Source: Alphaproteobacteria bacterium (GTDB lineage Bacteria; Pseudomonadota; Alphaproteobacteria; Micropepsales; Micropepsaceae). Taken from it: a stretch of 64,000 bases of DNA. Both the position numbers and the translations under genes were made by a program. A model generated the notes under the pieces. The model saw nothing but the letters and a program-made list of their open reading frames with translations. It was not told the DNA's origin and searched no databases. Where the stretch lies: NCBI GenBank assembly GCA_017983635.1, contig JAGOBA010000015.1:34462-98461 (forward strand), given 5' to 3'. Positions 44,990-53,581 of the stretch are shown here, one piece after another. Each line of letters begins with the position of its first letter. The first letter of the stretch is position 1.

Positions 44990-45912
44990 GGCTGTGTACT
45001 CGCGGATGTTGGTGCATCGAGCACCGTGCGGAAGCCGACGTGGCTCGTGCCTAGGCCGTCTTCTTGCGGTTGGCGGGCGGCGGCGCGGTAGCGCAGGCAG
45101 TAGTTCGGGGCACAAAGGAATGAGCCGCCTTTGATCACGTGCGCGGGCGGCGATTGGTTCTCGAAGGTGTCGGTCGTGAACTCCCAAACGTTGCCGATCA
45201 TGTCGTGCACGCCGAGTGCGTTGGGTTTGAAGCAGCCGACGGGAGCGACGCCGGTGAAGCCGTCTTCGCTGGTGTTGATCAGCGGGAAGACGCCTTGCCA
45301 GGTGTTGGCATCATTCGGCTGTTCGCGCTCCGGCAGCGCGGCGGCGCCGGCGCGGGCGGCGTGTTCCCATTCGGCTTCGGTCGGCAGGCGGCGGCCTGTC
45401 CATTTGGCGTAAGCGGCCGCGTCCTCGTACGCTATGGCGACGACGGGAAAGTGCTCGCGGCCGTCGATCGACGTGTCCGGGCCGCCGGGGTGACGCCAGT
45501 TCGCGCCTTCGACGTAGCGCCACCAGCTGGCTGCGGTCGAGAGGTCGGCGTTGCCGGAGGGCAGCACGAACACGGCGGCGCCTTTCGTGCCTTTGCGTTC
45601 GGCGACCGTGACGTAGTTCGTGGCGCGGACGAATTCGGCGAACTCAGCGTTCGTGACTTCGGTGTGGTCTATCCAGAAGCCGTCGACGGTAACCGTGCGG
45701 CGTGTTTCCTCTGGGTAGATGTCGGAGCCCATTTCGACCGTGCCGCGCGGAATCCAGACCATGCCGGGGTGCTGGGCGCGCTCTTCGATTTGGAGCGGGC
45801 AGGCGAGGGTGAGTGGTGGTGCGTTTGTGCGGGTTAAGAAATAGATCGTGACGGCGAGCATTGACGCCGCGATCGCGGCGAGAGCCCAGGTTCGCCACGC
45901 CATTGTCGTCAC
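44986..45912 (-). CDS. Formylglycine-generating enzyme with N-terminal membrane anchor
   Basis: Protein of 308 aa (GTG at 45912; an ATG at 45903 is possible). A membrane helix (LAAIAASMLAVTIYFL) precedes the SUMF1/FGE fold: GTVEMGSDIYPEE, WTGRRLPTEAEWEHAARAG, and the copper-binding cysteine pair in SFLCAPNYCLRYR (C267, C272). It oxidises the sulfatase Cys to formylglycine. Because it is anchored, it should act in the periplasm beside the sulfatase whose gene it overlaps. This differs from soluble cytoplasmic bacterial FGEs. Confidence 0.9.
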   Translation of the reverse strand: MTTMAWRTWALAAIAASMLAVTIYFLTRTNAPPLTLACPLQIEERAQHPGMVWIPRGTVEMGSDIYPEETRRTVTVDGFWIDHTEVTNAEFAEFVRATNYVTVAERKGTKGAAVFVLPSGNADLSTAASWWRYVEGANWRHPGGPDTSIDGREHFPVVAIAYEDAAAYAKWTGRRLPTEAEWEHAARAGAAALPEREQPNDANTWQGVFPLINTSEDGFTGVAPVGCFKPNALGVHDMIGNVWEFTTDTFENQSPPAHVIKGGSFLCAPNYCLRYRAAARQPQEDGLGTSHVGFRTVLDAPTSASTQP

Positions 45913-45919
45913 AACTCTG

Positions 45920-46011
45920 TGTCATGGTCCGCGTAGGCGGACCACCCACGACTTCGCCTTGGTCGAGCGCCACAGGAAGTCGTGGGTGGTGCGCCTTCGC
46001 GGACCATGACA
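45920..46011. repeat. Long imperfect inverted repeat with 36-base arms
   Basis: Left arm 45920-45955 and right arm 45976-46011 are complementary over 36 bases with two mismatches, around a 20-base loop. The outer part of each arm contains TGTCATGGTCCGCG, the same core as the palindrome at 52111-52144. It sits between the second sulfatase stop (46031) and the FGE start (45912). It is probably a REP-like mobile palindrome that may also form a strong hairpin in the transcript. Confidence 0.9.
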
Positions 46012-46030
46012 CCAATAGAGAGCGGTCGGC

Positions 46031-47686
46031 TCAATTCGCCCAATAGATGTACTCCTCATCCTCAACCGCCGGGGTGTCGAGAGGGCGGTCGATGGGGATG
46101 GGGCCTTCTAGGAGGGAGGGCCAGAGCGGTTTGGCTTGTTCGTCGTTGACTTGGTCGAGGACCGCCCTGATCTGCGCGAGCTTGTCTGGCTGGGTTTCGG
46201 CGAGGTTCGTTTTCTCGGTCGGGTCGTCCTTCAGGTTGAAGAGCCAGGCCTTGTTCGGATTGGCGGAGACCTGGAGTTTCCAATCGCCGGTGAGTAGCAC
46301 CCGGTACTGGCCGGAGCGCCAGAACATGGTTTGGTGCGGTGTGCCTTGCGCTTCGCCGGTGATGAAGGGGACAAGGTTCACGCCGTCCAGTTTCTTATCG
46401 GCTGGTGCTTCGGCGCCGGCGGCTGCGGCGGCAGTTGCGAAGATGTCGACGTGACCGGCGGCGCCGGCGAGCGTCGAACCGGCTTTGATCTTTGCCGGCC
46501 ATTTGACCAGCATGGGCACGCGAATGCCGCCTTCGAAGAAGCTCGCCTTCCAACCGCGGAACGGCTTGTTGATGTCGGGCAGGCCGATGTAGTTCGCGCC
46601 GCCGTTGTCGCTGGTGAAGATGATCAGCGTGTTGTCTTCGAGGCCTGCGTCTTTCACGGCTTTGAGAACCGTGCCGACGCCGCGGTCGAGCGCTTTGATC
46701 ATTGCCGCGTAAACGCGCAGGCGGTGGTTTTCGATGCCGCTCAGCGCATCATAGTCGGATTTCAGCGCCTGCAACGGCGTGTGCGGCGCGTTGTAGGCGA
46801 CGTACATGAAGAACGGACGGTTCTTGTTGGCGTCGATCGCCTTTGCCGCTTCTTCCGAGAGATAGTCGGTCATGTATTTCGACGGCTTGAAGCGGCCGGG
46901 CTTGTTGTTGTTCACGACCGCGAAGGGCAGGTTCGCCCAGAGGAACTTGTCGATCTGATCGAAGTTCTGGCGTGACTCGACGATGTTCGGGTCGCTGGTT
47001 TCGCCGAACAGCGCGGCGCCGCCGAGGAAGCCTAGATACTCGTCGAAGCCGCGCGCTTCGGGCCGCGTGGCGGCGGTTTCGCCCAGGTGCCACTTGCCCA
47101 GCATCAACGTGCGATAGCCCTTGGTCTTGAGCATTTGCGGCAGCGTTGTTTCGCTGAGGGGTACCGTCATCTCCGCCATCGCGGGCACGTCTTTTTCGAA
47201 CTCGGGATGGTAGATCGGCGCGATCGGTGCGCCGGGCTCGGCATGGCTGAGTAGCCTGGCGAACTGCACGGGCACCGGCGTGAACTCGAACCCGAAGCGG
47301 GTGGCGTAGCGGCCGGTCAACATCGCGGCGCGCGAGGGGGCGCAGGTCGCGTTGCCGGAATAGGATTGCGTGAGGTTCGCGCCGCCCAGGGCGATCCCAT
47401 CGATGTTGGGCGTCGGCACGGCGCCGTTTGCCACACCGCCACCGCCGAGCGTGATGTCGTTGTAGCCGAGATCGTCGGCGACGATGAGGATGATGTTCGG
47501 CGGACGATCCGTGGCGGCGGGCGTGTCAGGGCCCTTCTCCCACACGACCTCGCGGTTCGGTTGAACGGGATCGCGGAACGATGCGATGAGGCCGGGCAGG
47601 TAGTACCAATAATTCTGGAACGCGATGTAGCCGCCGATCGCGAGCACGGCGACGACAGCAAGCGTGATCGTAAACCATCTGGGCAT
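46031..47686 (-). CDS. Second sulfatase (arylsulfatase family)
   Basis: Protein of 551 aa. An N-terminal membrane helix (FTITLAVVAVLAIGGYIAF) anchors it; the catalytic part is periplasmic, with LIVADDLGYNDI, formylglycine motif CAPSR (C115), GKWHLGE and FTSDNGG. It is on the same strand as the FGE and first sulfatase, separated from the FGE by the 36-base-arm inverted repeat. The FGE encoded nearby would activate it too. The C-terminus is acidic (AVEDEEYIYWAN), unusual but not diagnostic. Confidence 0.9.
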   Translation of the reverse strand: MPRWFTITLAVVAVLAIGGYIAFQNYWYYLPGLIASFRDPVQPNREVVWEKGPDTPAATDRPPNIILIVADDLGYNDITLGGGGVANGAVPTPNIDGIALGGANLTQSYSGNATCAPSRAAMLTGRYATRFGFEFTPVPVQFARLLSHAEPGAPIAPIYHPEFEKDVPAMAEMTVPLSETTLPQMLKTKGYRTLMLGKWHLGETAATRPEARGFDEYLGFLGGAALFGETSDPNIVESRQNFDQIDKFLWANLPFAVVNNNKPGRFKPSKYMTDYLSEEAAKAIDANKNRPFFMYVAYNAPHTPLQALKSDYDALSGIENHRLRVYAAMIKALDRGVGTVLKAVKDAGLEDNTLIIFTSDNGGANYIGLPDINKPFRGWKASFFEGGIRVPMLVKWPAKIKAGSTLAGAAGHVDIFATAAAAAGAEAPADKKLDGVNLVPFITGEAQGTPHQTMFWRSGQYRVLLTGDWKLQVSANPNKAWLFNLKDDPTEKTNLAETQPDKLAQIRAVLDQVNDEQAKPLWPSLLEGPIPIDRPLDTPAVEDEEYIYWAN

Positions 47687-47695
47687 GGGCTGCTC

Positions 47696-48724
47696 CTATT
47701 TTTGGAAAAGCGTGTTGATGGCGGTGCCTGCGAGGATCTTGTCGACGGCGGTGCGGTCCTTGTCGCCGAGGTCGGCGTAGGTGTTGCGGATCCATTGCAG
47801 GCACTTGGCCTGGTAGGGGAAGGTCTGCTGCTTCCAGGGTTTGCCGTCGATTTCGGTTTCGAAGGTCTCGGCCCCAGTTGCGATCGCTTTGGCGTTGGCG
47901 ATGAGCGCGGGGACATAGACGCGGCCGAATTCCTTGAGCAGCGCGATGATCGTCGCGGGCATGTTCGCCGGATCGAGCCAGTCGCCCTCTTGCGGCTCAA
48001 GGCCCGAGAGGTCCTCCGTGACTTCGACCCAGGCGTAGACGCGCGGCGCCTTCTTCGTCGTCAGCGCCATCGGCGTCGGATCGAAGTGGGTGAGGGCGGT
48101 CAGTTGGCCGAACATCGCGAAGTCGCTGGCGCCGGGGCGCTTTCCCATCAGATACGGGGACGCTTTCAAGTGCGCGTTGAAGAGGTCGAGGAAGCGCTCG
48201 TAGCTCGCCTCGATGACGGGCGCGGTTGTGTTGTTCGAGCCCACGACATAGAGGCGCGAGATCTGGCGGTCCATGATGAACTTTTTCATCTGCGCCATCT
48301 GCTCATCGCCGGCGGAGATGTTCGACCAGCGGGGAAGGATGTCGCCGGCCTTGTCGGCATCGGCCGGGTAGTGCCAGCGATAATGGAACATCGCCTTGGT
48401 CAGCCACTCGTCGGCGAAATCTTCGAGCAGGTAGTCGATGAAGGCGGTCACGGGATGTGGCGGGAGGACCGAACGACCTTCGAACTCGCGCTCCAGACGG
48501 CGGATCAATGGCGAAGAGTCGACGACAGCCTCGAGTTCGCCCTTGGCGTTCGGCAGGTAGAACGTCGGCAACAATTGTACCTTCGGTTTCGGCAGGTGTG
48601 AGGGGCCGCCCATGCCGAACTGCAGGAGCTTGTAGGGAATGCGCCGGTAGCGCAGCAGTGCCACCATCTTGCGGGTGTAGGGCGAGCCGGGGGCCCCGTT
48701 CAGCGTGATCGGGGTTGGGATCAT
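47696..48724 (-). CDS. Glutathione S-transferase-like protein
   Basis: Protein of 342 aa. The N-terminal thioredoxin-like domain (LNGAPGSPYTRKMVALLRY, LPTFYLPNA, VVDSSPLIRRLE) and an all-helical C-terminal domain (SPYLMGKRPGASDFAMFGQL) fit the GST superfamily. It is longer than a standard GST by about 120 residues, extended at the C-terminus. The ATGA overlap with the upstream DsbA-type gene indicates a coupled pair. Confidence 0.8.
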   Translation of the reverse strand: MIPTPITLNGAPGSPYTRKMVALLRYRRIPYKLLQFGMGGPSHLPKPKVQLLPTFYLPNAKGELEAVVDSSPLIRRLEREFEGRSVLPPHPVTAFIDYLLEDFADEWLTKAMFHYRWHYPADADKAGDILPRWSNISAGDEQMAQMKKFIMDRQISRLYVVGSNNTTAPVIEASYERFLDLFNAHLKASPYLMGKRPGASDFAMFGQLTALTHFDPTPMALTTKKAPRVYAWVEVTEDLSGLEPQEGDWLDPANMPATIIALLKEFGRVYVPALIANAKAIATGAETFETEIDGKPWKQQTFPYQAKCLQWIRNTYADLGDKDRTAVDKILAGTAINTLFQK

Positions 48725-49851
48725 TGGTTCACCTGTTGCAGTTCTTGCTCGATCGCCCATAGGCGGTCTTGGCCCCAGTGAGGGCGGTTGTTGTTGACGC
48801 GGAACGAGGGCACGCCCCAGAGGCCGAGGGTGAACAGTTCCTCGCGGTTGGCTTCGGCGACTTTGCGCCAACGGTCGTCTTTCAGCGCTTTGGCGATCAC
48901 GTCGCGCGTTAGGCCCGTGCGTTCGGCGATCTTGGCAAGGCCGGCGTCGGCGCCAGCGTCGATGCCTTCGGCGAAGACGCCGCGCAGAAACGACTCCGCA
49001 AAGGCGGGGCCTTTGCCGACTTGGATGGCTTGATGGAGGACGGCAAGGCCGCGTTCCGTCGGTTTGCCGACGGGATCGACGATTTTGCCGAACGGCAGAT
49101 CCAAACGCTCGGCCTCGCGTTTCGTGTCGAGCAGGATGTACATGCGCTTCGGCCCCGGCACCGGCAGGCCGCGCATGACCATCGGCAGCACGAAGCGCAG
49201 GCGCAGCGTTGCGCCGTAGTGCTCGGCGAGCTTTTGGACCCGTGCGGCGGCGATATAGGTGTAGGGGCTGCGGAACGAGAGGAAGTAGTCGAGCGTGGCA
49301 CCCTTTGCGCTGCCGCGCGCGCCGGAGAACGTGACCTCCTTCACGGGTGCGATGAGCGCCGTGCCGTTGCTCTTGGTGAGTCCGGCTTCGCGCAGGCGTT
49401 CTTCGAGGAAGTGCAGACGGTCCACGCCCCAGTACCATTCACCCTCGAAATAGAACATGGCGCTGAGATAGTGGCCGAGTTTTTTGCGGAGCGCGTCGCC
49501 GTTGTCCGTGTCTTTGAGCGTTGCTTCGGGCGCCGGGTATTTCAGCCCATACGCGCGGGCGAGGAGCGCCGCGTCTGCGTCGGCCAGTTTGAGGAGGCGT
49601 TCGTATTCCGGCGCCGCCGCCTTATCGGGCGGCGATACGACGTGCGACCTGATCTCGACTTTGTAGGCCTCGCGAAGCGCGGGTAGCAGTTGCGCGGCGA
49701 GTTGCGAGTAGGGATCGTCCGGCTGGTGGAAGTAGTGGACCACCGCCTTGCCCCCGAAGGCGTGGCCGAGGCCGTTCCAACCACGGCGCAGGTGGCGCAG
49801 GGTTGGGCCGGTGATGATCGATGAAACGGTGCGGCTGATGGCGGCGCGCAA
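48721..49851 (-). CDS. Tandem thioredoxin-fold protein, HCCA-isomerase/DsbA-like
   Basis: Protein of 376 aa. It reads as two related halves: residues ~35-140 (VVHYFHQPDDPYSQLAAQLL) and ~185-370 (LDYFLSFRSPYTYIAAARVQ, then LWGVPSFRVN). The second half resembles 2-hydroxychromene-2-carboxylate isomerases and kappa-class GSTs, with a Ser in place of the CxxC cysteine. The start is a TTG at 49851 with no good Shine-Dalgarno, so the true start may be nearby; no in-frame ATG fits. A perfect palindrome lies 15 bases upstream. It probably acts with the GST encoded in overlap downstream. Confidence 0.78.
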   Translation of the reverse strand: MRAAISRTVSSIITGPTLRHLRRGWNGLGHAFGGKAVVHYFHQPDDPYSQLAAQLLPALREAYKVEIRSHVVSPPDKAAAPEYERLLKLADADAALLARAYGLKYPAPEATLKDTDNGDALRKKLGHYLSAMFYFEGEWYWGVDRLHFLEERLREAGLTKSNGTALIAPVKEVTFSGARGSAKGATLDYFLSFRSPYTYIAAARVQKLAEHYGATLRLRFVLPMVMRGLPVPGPKRMYILLDTKREAERLDLPFGKIVDPVGKPTERGLAVLHQAIQVGKGPAFAESFLRGVFAEGIDAGADAGLAKIAERTGLTRDVIAKALKDDRWRKVAEANREELFTLGLWGVPSFRVNNNRPHWGQDRLWAIEQELQQVNQ

Positions 49852-49865
49852 GGGGAGGCCTTTCT

Positions 49866-49896
49866 AAGATAGTGGCATTTACAATGCCACTATCTT
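49866..49896 (-). promoter_or_regulatory. Perfect palindrome between GNAT and DsbA-like genes
   Basis: AAGATAGTGGCATT at 49866-49879 and its exact complement at 49883-49896, 3-base spacer. It is between the GNAT stop (49917) and the DsbA-like start (49851). No T tract follows on the minus strand, so an operator is more likely than a terminator. It is A/T-richer than the surroundings. A hairpin sequestering the start region of the TTG gene is another option. Confidence 0.6.
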
Positions 49897-49916
49897 GAGG
49901 GGCTCGCAAGCCGAAA

Positions 49917-50333
49917 TCAGACGAGGGTTTTGCGCATCAGCGTCGGCGCAGCGATCTCGTTGTAGCCGAGCTTGCGGTAGAACGGTGCTGCGTTGCGTGT
50001 GTGTAGCGCGACAGCCCCCAGCCCTAGCGCGCGCGCCCATTGTTCCGCCTCCGCAACGAGGACGCCGCCGACGCCTGCGTTGCGCCGAACCGGATCGACG
50101 GCGATCGACTGGAGGACGAGTTCGCAAGGCTTCTCTAGGGCGGGGCGAATGAACGCGTGGGCGACACCCACGACCGCACCCCCCTCCTCGAATACCCATA
50201 CGCGATGAGCTTCATTGCCTGCGAGCTTGGCCAGGCGGTCGCCCAGGGTTGCCGGCGTCAGGGTCTTGTCGAGCGCAGTCAGAAGCCGAGCCGCAGCCGG
50301 AATGTCGGCTGCGGCCAGGAGGCGGATCGTCAC
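49917..50333 (-). CDS. GNAT family N-acetyltransferase
   Basis: Protein of 138 aa starting GTG at 50333, overlapping the MBL gene stop as GTGA. The acetyltransferase fold shows VLQSIAVDPVRRNAGVGGVL, the acetyl-CoA binding motif A (R/Q-x-x-G-x-G/A), and LHTRNAAPFYRKLGY in motif B. The substrate is unknown. The longer frame upstream overlaps the MBL coding region and is not real. Confidence 0.85.
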   Translation of the reverse strand: MTIRLLAAADIPAAARLLTALDKTLTPATLGDRLAKLAGNEAHRVWVFEEGGAVVGVAHAFIRPALEKPCELVLQSIAVDPVRRNAGVGGVLVAEAEQWARALGLGAVALHTRNAAPFYRKLGYNEIAAPTLMRKTLV

Positions 50334-51238
50334 TTGAAGCCCTTGACGAGGAGGCCTGCGCTCAGGAAGTGGTCGAGTGCGTCTTGGTCGTGGCCGGGCA
50401 TCAATTCGACTTGCGGTTCGGCTTGGGTCAGGCGTTTGAACTCGGCAAGTTCCAACATCACTTGGTCGCGGTCTTCGTTCAGGAACCACCAGGTGACAAG
50501 GCGCGCGCGTTGGCGGACTTGTTCGACGTTGCGGCGCTTCCAGGCGACGTCGCCGAGAAACAGCATTTCGGCGCCGTCGGCGCGCTTGACGTAGACGAGT
50601 TGGCTCCCGGGCGTGTGGCCCGGCGCCTTGATCAGCACAACCCCAGGGGCGACCGCGGCGTAATGATCGTACTCGAAGGGCTGGTAGTCATCGAGTGCGC
50701 CGGCGGGCCACTTCAGCGGCTGCATGTAGCGCTCCTCGGCAATTTGTTCTTTGGTCAGTTTGGTAACGCCGAGCAGCTGCTTCAAGTTCGGCTGGCCGAT
50801 CAAGCCGCCGATGTGGTCGAAGTGTTCGTGGGTGATTACGATCAGCGAGGTCGCGTTCAACGCCGCAGTGATGCGCCCGTAGGCGTCGGCGTCGAACATT
50901 TTGAGTTGGTCGTTGTCGGGCGATTTCGGGACCCCGGTGTCGATGATCACGGTGCGGTCGGCGTAGACGAGCTGGTAGGACGACATCGGCATGGAGTCCT
51001 GATCCCAGGTGTCGCCGGTCATGATTGCGGCCTTCGGAAAGTCGACGGAGGCAACGGTCTCCACGCGGACTTCGGTTGGCTTGTCGCCGGGGAGCGAATC
51101 CGCGAGGCGGCGGACTTCCGCCATATCGATCGCGTAGCTGCCGTTCGACGGCAAGTGATTTTCCACGATGAGCCAGTAATAGGCCCCCGCAGCCAGGACG
51201 ACGAGCGTTAGGAATATGTATCCAAGCCAGCGCAACAT
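50330..51238 (-). CDS. Membrane-anchored metallo-beta-lactamase-fold hydrolase
   Basis: Protein of 302 aa. N-terminal anchor (WLGYIFLTLVVLAAGAYYW); zinc motif THEHFDHIGG (HxHxDH); APGHTPGSQLVY with the second His; and FLGDVAW with the bridging Asp. The active site is periplasmic or external. The class includes lactonases and other hydrolases; the substrate is unknown. The ATG at 51238 has AGGGAG upstream and is favoured over the ATG at 51253, which would add five residues. Confidence 0.85.
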   Translation of the reverse strand: MLRWLGYIFLTLVVLAAGAYYWLIVENHLPSNGSYAIDMAEVRRLADSLPGDKPTEVRVETVASVDFPKAAIMTGDTWDQDSMPMSSYQLVYADRTVIIDTGVPKSPDNDQLKMFDADAYGRITAALNATSLIVITHEHFDHIGGLIGQPNLKQLLGVTKLTKEQIAEERYMQPLKWPAGALDDYQPFEYDHYAAVAPGVVLIKAPGHTPGSQLVYVKRADGAEMLFLGDVAWKRRNVEQVRQRARLVTWWFLNEDRDQVMLELAEFKRLTQAEPQVELMPGHDQDALDHFLSAGLLVKGFK

Positions 51239-51304
51239 TCTGATCTCCCTCATGGCGGTCCGTTAGGCTAGACTTCGGCGAACGCTATTGGCCAGGAGTT
51301 TTGA

Positions 51305-52099
51305 ATGGACAAGGCAGCGCATGTCGCGCGAATTCGCCGGGACGGATACACGATTGTGGAGAATGCGATCGAGCCCGGCCTGATCGGCGAGCTGAATGCT
51401 GCGCTGCAGCGCCTTGAGCGCGAGCTTGACGCGAAGCCGGCGATGAACGGGTTTGAGGGACACAAGACGGTCCGCATCTACAACCTGCTGGCCTTCGGTG
51501 CGCCGTTTACGAGCGTGCCGGTGCATGCGTCGGTTCTGCCGATCGTGGAGGAGATTCTCGATCCGGGATGCTTGGTCTCGTCGCTGTCGTCGATTGCGAT
51601 CGATGCGGGCGAGATTGCGCAGCCGATCCACGCCGACGATATGGTGATGCCGCTGGCGAAGCCGCACATTCCGGTCGTGTGCAATTCGATGTGGGCGCTG
51701 ACGGACTTCACGGATGCGAACGGCGCGACGCGATTGGTGCCGGGGAGCCACGTGAAGGACAATCCGGTTTACGGCGGCACGTACGACACGATTCCGGCCG
51801 AGATGAGACAAGGCAGCGTGCTGATTTGGGATGGTGCGCTTTGGCATGGCGGCGGGGCGAACCAGACCGACAAACGGCGCATGGGGATCGCAATGAACTA
51901 TTGCGCCGGGTTCATCCGGCAGCAGGAGAACCAGCAACTGGGGCTGAAGCCATCGTTGGTGAAGACGTTCTCGCCGCGGCTGCAGGAGTTGATCGGCTAC
52001 GGCGTCTATCGCGGGCTGATCGGACACATCGACAAGAAGAGCCCGGCGCAGGTGCTGGGGGCGGCGGATGGGTTTCAGTCGATCTGGGAGAAGAGTTAG
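51305..52099 (+). CDS. Phytanoyl-CoA dioxygenase (PhyH) family protein
   Basis: Protein of 264 aa. The non-haem iron facial triad fits H109-x-D111 (PIHADDM) and H181 (LWHGGG), with a downstream Arg (R191/R192) for 2-oxoglutarate. It should hydroxylate a small molecule, using 2-oxoglutarate, Fe(II) and O2. Substrate not inferable. It is divergent from the MBL gene, and a palindromic repeat lies 11 bases after its stop. Confidence 0.85.
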   Translation: MDKAAHVARIRRDGYTIVENAIEPGLIGELNAALQRLERELDAKPAMNGFEGHKTVRIYNLLAFGAPFTSVPVHASVLPIVEEILDPGCLVSSLSSIAIDAGEIAQPIHADDMVMPLAKPHIPVVCNSMWALTDFTDANGATRLVPGSHVKDNPVYGGTYDTIPAEMRQGSVLIWDGALWHGGGANQTDKRRMGIAMNYCAGFIRQQENQQLGLKPSLVKTFSPRLQELIGYGVYRGLIGHIDKKSPAQVLGAADGFQSIWEKS

Positions 52100-52110
52100 A
52101 AGTCCCACTT

Positions 52111-52144
52111 TGTGTCATGGTCCGCCTTCGCGGACCATGACACA
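52111..52144. repeat. Perfect palindromic repeat, REP-like
   Basis: TGTGTCATGGTCCGC at 52111-52125, loop CTTC, and the exact complement at 52130-52144. The same core appears at the ends of the larger inverted repeat at 45920-46011. It sits between the PhyH gene and the PLP-lyase gene. It could end transcription of the PhyH gene, but there is no T tract. Confidence 0.9.
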
Positions 52145-52306
52145 TGGGGGAACAGAGGCGTCTTCCCGAATGGCCGACCGCTTCAGTCGTACCAAAGATT
52201 GCGGGAAACCGAACGAAATTGAAAGCGCATCCGTACCTGCAGGCAGCTAATCTCTGCCGCAAATGGCGTCCGGCGACTCGGGCGCTGAAGATCAGGAAAC
52301 GCGCCC

Positions 52307-53581
52307 ATGAAAACCACTCGCTATCACAAACGCACCATTGCCGGACGGCCGTTGCATACGGAGACGCAGATGCTCTCGTACGGCTACGATCCGATGTTGT
52401 CCGAAGGGGCGATTAAGCCGCCGATCTTCTTGACCTCGACGTTCGTGTTCCGCAACGCGGAAGAGGGCAAGATTCTGTTCGACGTGATCGGCAATCGACG
52501 GCCGGCGCCGGAGGGGCAGTCGGGCGGGCTTGTCTATTCGCGTTACAACAATCCGAACCTTGAGATGCTTGAGGATCGGTTGGCGTTGATCGACGATGCG
52601 GAAGACTCGCTCGTGTTTTCGTCGGGTATGGCGGCGATCACGACGACGTTGATGGGGTTTTTGCGACCGGGCGACTGCGTTGCCTTCACGAAGCCGCTCT
52701 ACGGCGCGACGGCGTCGGTGATCGAGCGGTTCTTGGCGGAGTTCGGGGTGACGTGGGTGGCGATCGAAGATGCAACGCGCATCGAGACGATCCGCGCCTC
52801 GCTCGCCAAGACCGATCCGGCGCGTATCAAGATGATCTTGGCCGAAACACCCGCCAACCCGTCCAGTCTGTTGTGCGATATCGCGGCGCTGGCGCAGGTT
52901 GCAAAGGAGATCGGCGAGAAGTCGGGCAAGAAACCGATCCTGGCGGTCGACAATACGTTGCTTGGACCGATCTTCCAGAATCCGCTCAAGCATGGCGCCG
53001 ACATCAACATGTATTCGCTGACGAAGTATGTGGCGGGTCATAGCGATCTGGTCGCCGGCGCGGTGACTGGAAGCGATGCGTTGCTCGCGCCGTTGCGTAC
53101 TTTGCGCGGCTGGCTTGGGTGCCACCTCGACCCGAACTCCTGCTGGATGGTGACGCGCTCGCTTGAGACGGTGGCGCTGCGCATGAACAAGGCGGCGGAC
53201 AATGCGCGCGCGGTCGCCGAGTTCTTGAAGGCGCATCCGAAGGTCGAGGCGGTGAATTTCCCGAGCTTGCTGCCGAAGACCGACTTGCAGCGGCAGATCT
53301 ACGAGCGGCAGTGCACGGGCGCCGGCTCGACGTTCAGCTTTGTCGTCAAAGGCGGCAAGGACGCGGCTTTCCACGTGCTCGACAGTTTGCAGATCGTGAA
53401 GCTGGCGGTCAGCCTGGGGGGCACGGAGAGCCTCGCCTGTCATCCGGCGACGACGATGCATTCGAGTTTCAGCGCGGCGGATCGCGAGCGGCTTGGCATT
53501 CCCGATGGCCTTATCCGGATCTCGATCGGGGTCGAGCATCCGGATGATCTGATCGCGGATTTGAAGAACGCGTTGGGCTGA
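52307..53581 (+). CDS. Cystathionine gamma-synthase/methionine gamma-lyase family PLP enzyme
   Basis: Protein of 424 aa. The PLP lysine is K240 in YSLTKYVAGHSD, with YSRYNNPNLEMLED and SSGMAAI typical of the Cys/Met metabolism enzymes. Members perform gamma-elimination, beta-elimination or gamma-replacement on sulfur amino acids; I cannot tell which. Convergent with the GST gene, whose stop begins one base after its own. Confidence 0.88.
   Translation: MKTTRYHKRTIAGRPLHTETQMLSYGYDPMLSEGAIKPPIFLTSTFVFRNAEEGKILFDVIGNRRPAPEGQSGGLVYSRYNNPNLEMLEDRLALIDDAEDSLVFSSGMAAITTTLMGFLRPGDCVAFTKPLYGATASVIERFLAEFGVTWVAIEDATRIETIRASLAKTDPARIKMILAETPANPSSLLCDIAALAQVAKEIGEKSGKKPILAVDNTLLGPIFQNPLKHGADINMYSLTKYVAGHSDLVAGAVTGSDALLAPLRTLRGWLGCHLDPNSCWMVTRSLETVALRMNKAADNARAVAEFLKAHPKVEAVNFPSLLPKTDLQRQIYERQCTGAGSTFSFVVKGGKDAAFHVLDSLQIVKLAVSLGGTESLACHPATTMHSSFSAADRERLGIPDGLIRISIGVEHPDDLIADLKNALG

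Noticed and set aside
49866..49896. Intrinsic terminator of the GNAT gene
   Set aside because: The palindrome is perfect, but on the minus strand it is followed by AGAAAGG, with no U tract.
52292..53539. 415-codon minus-strand frame opposite the PLP enzyme
   Set aside because: Shadow of a gene with intact PLP motifs; composition is Arg/His/Asp-rich, typical of the antisense frame.
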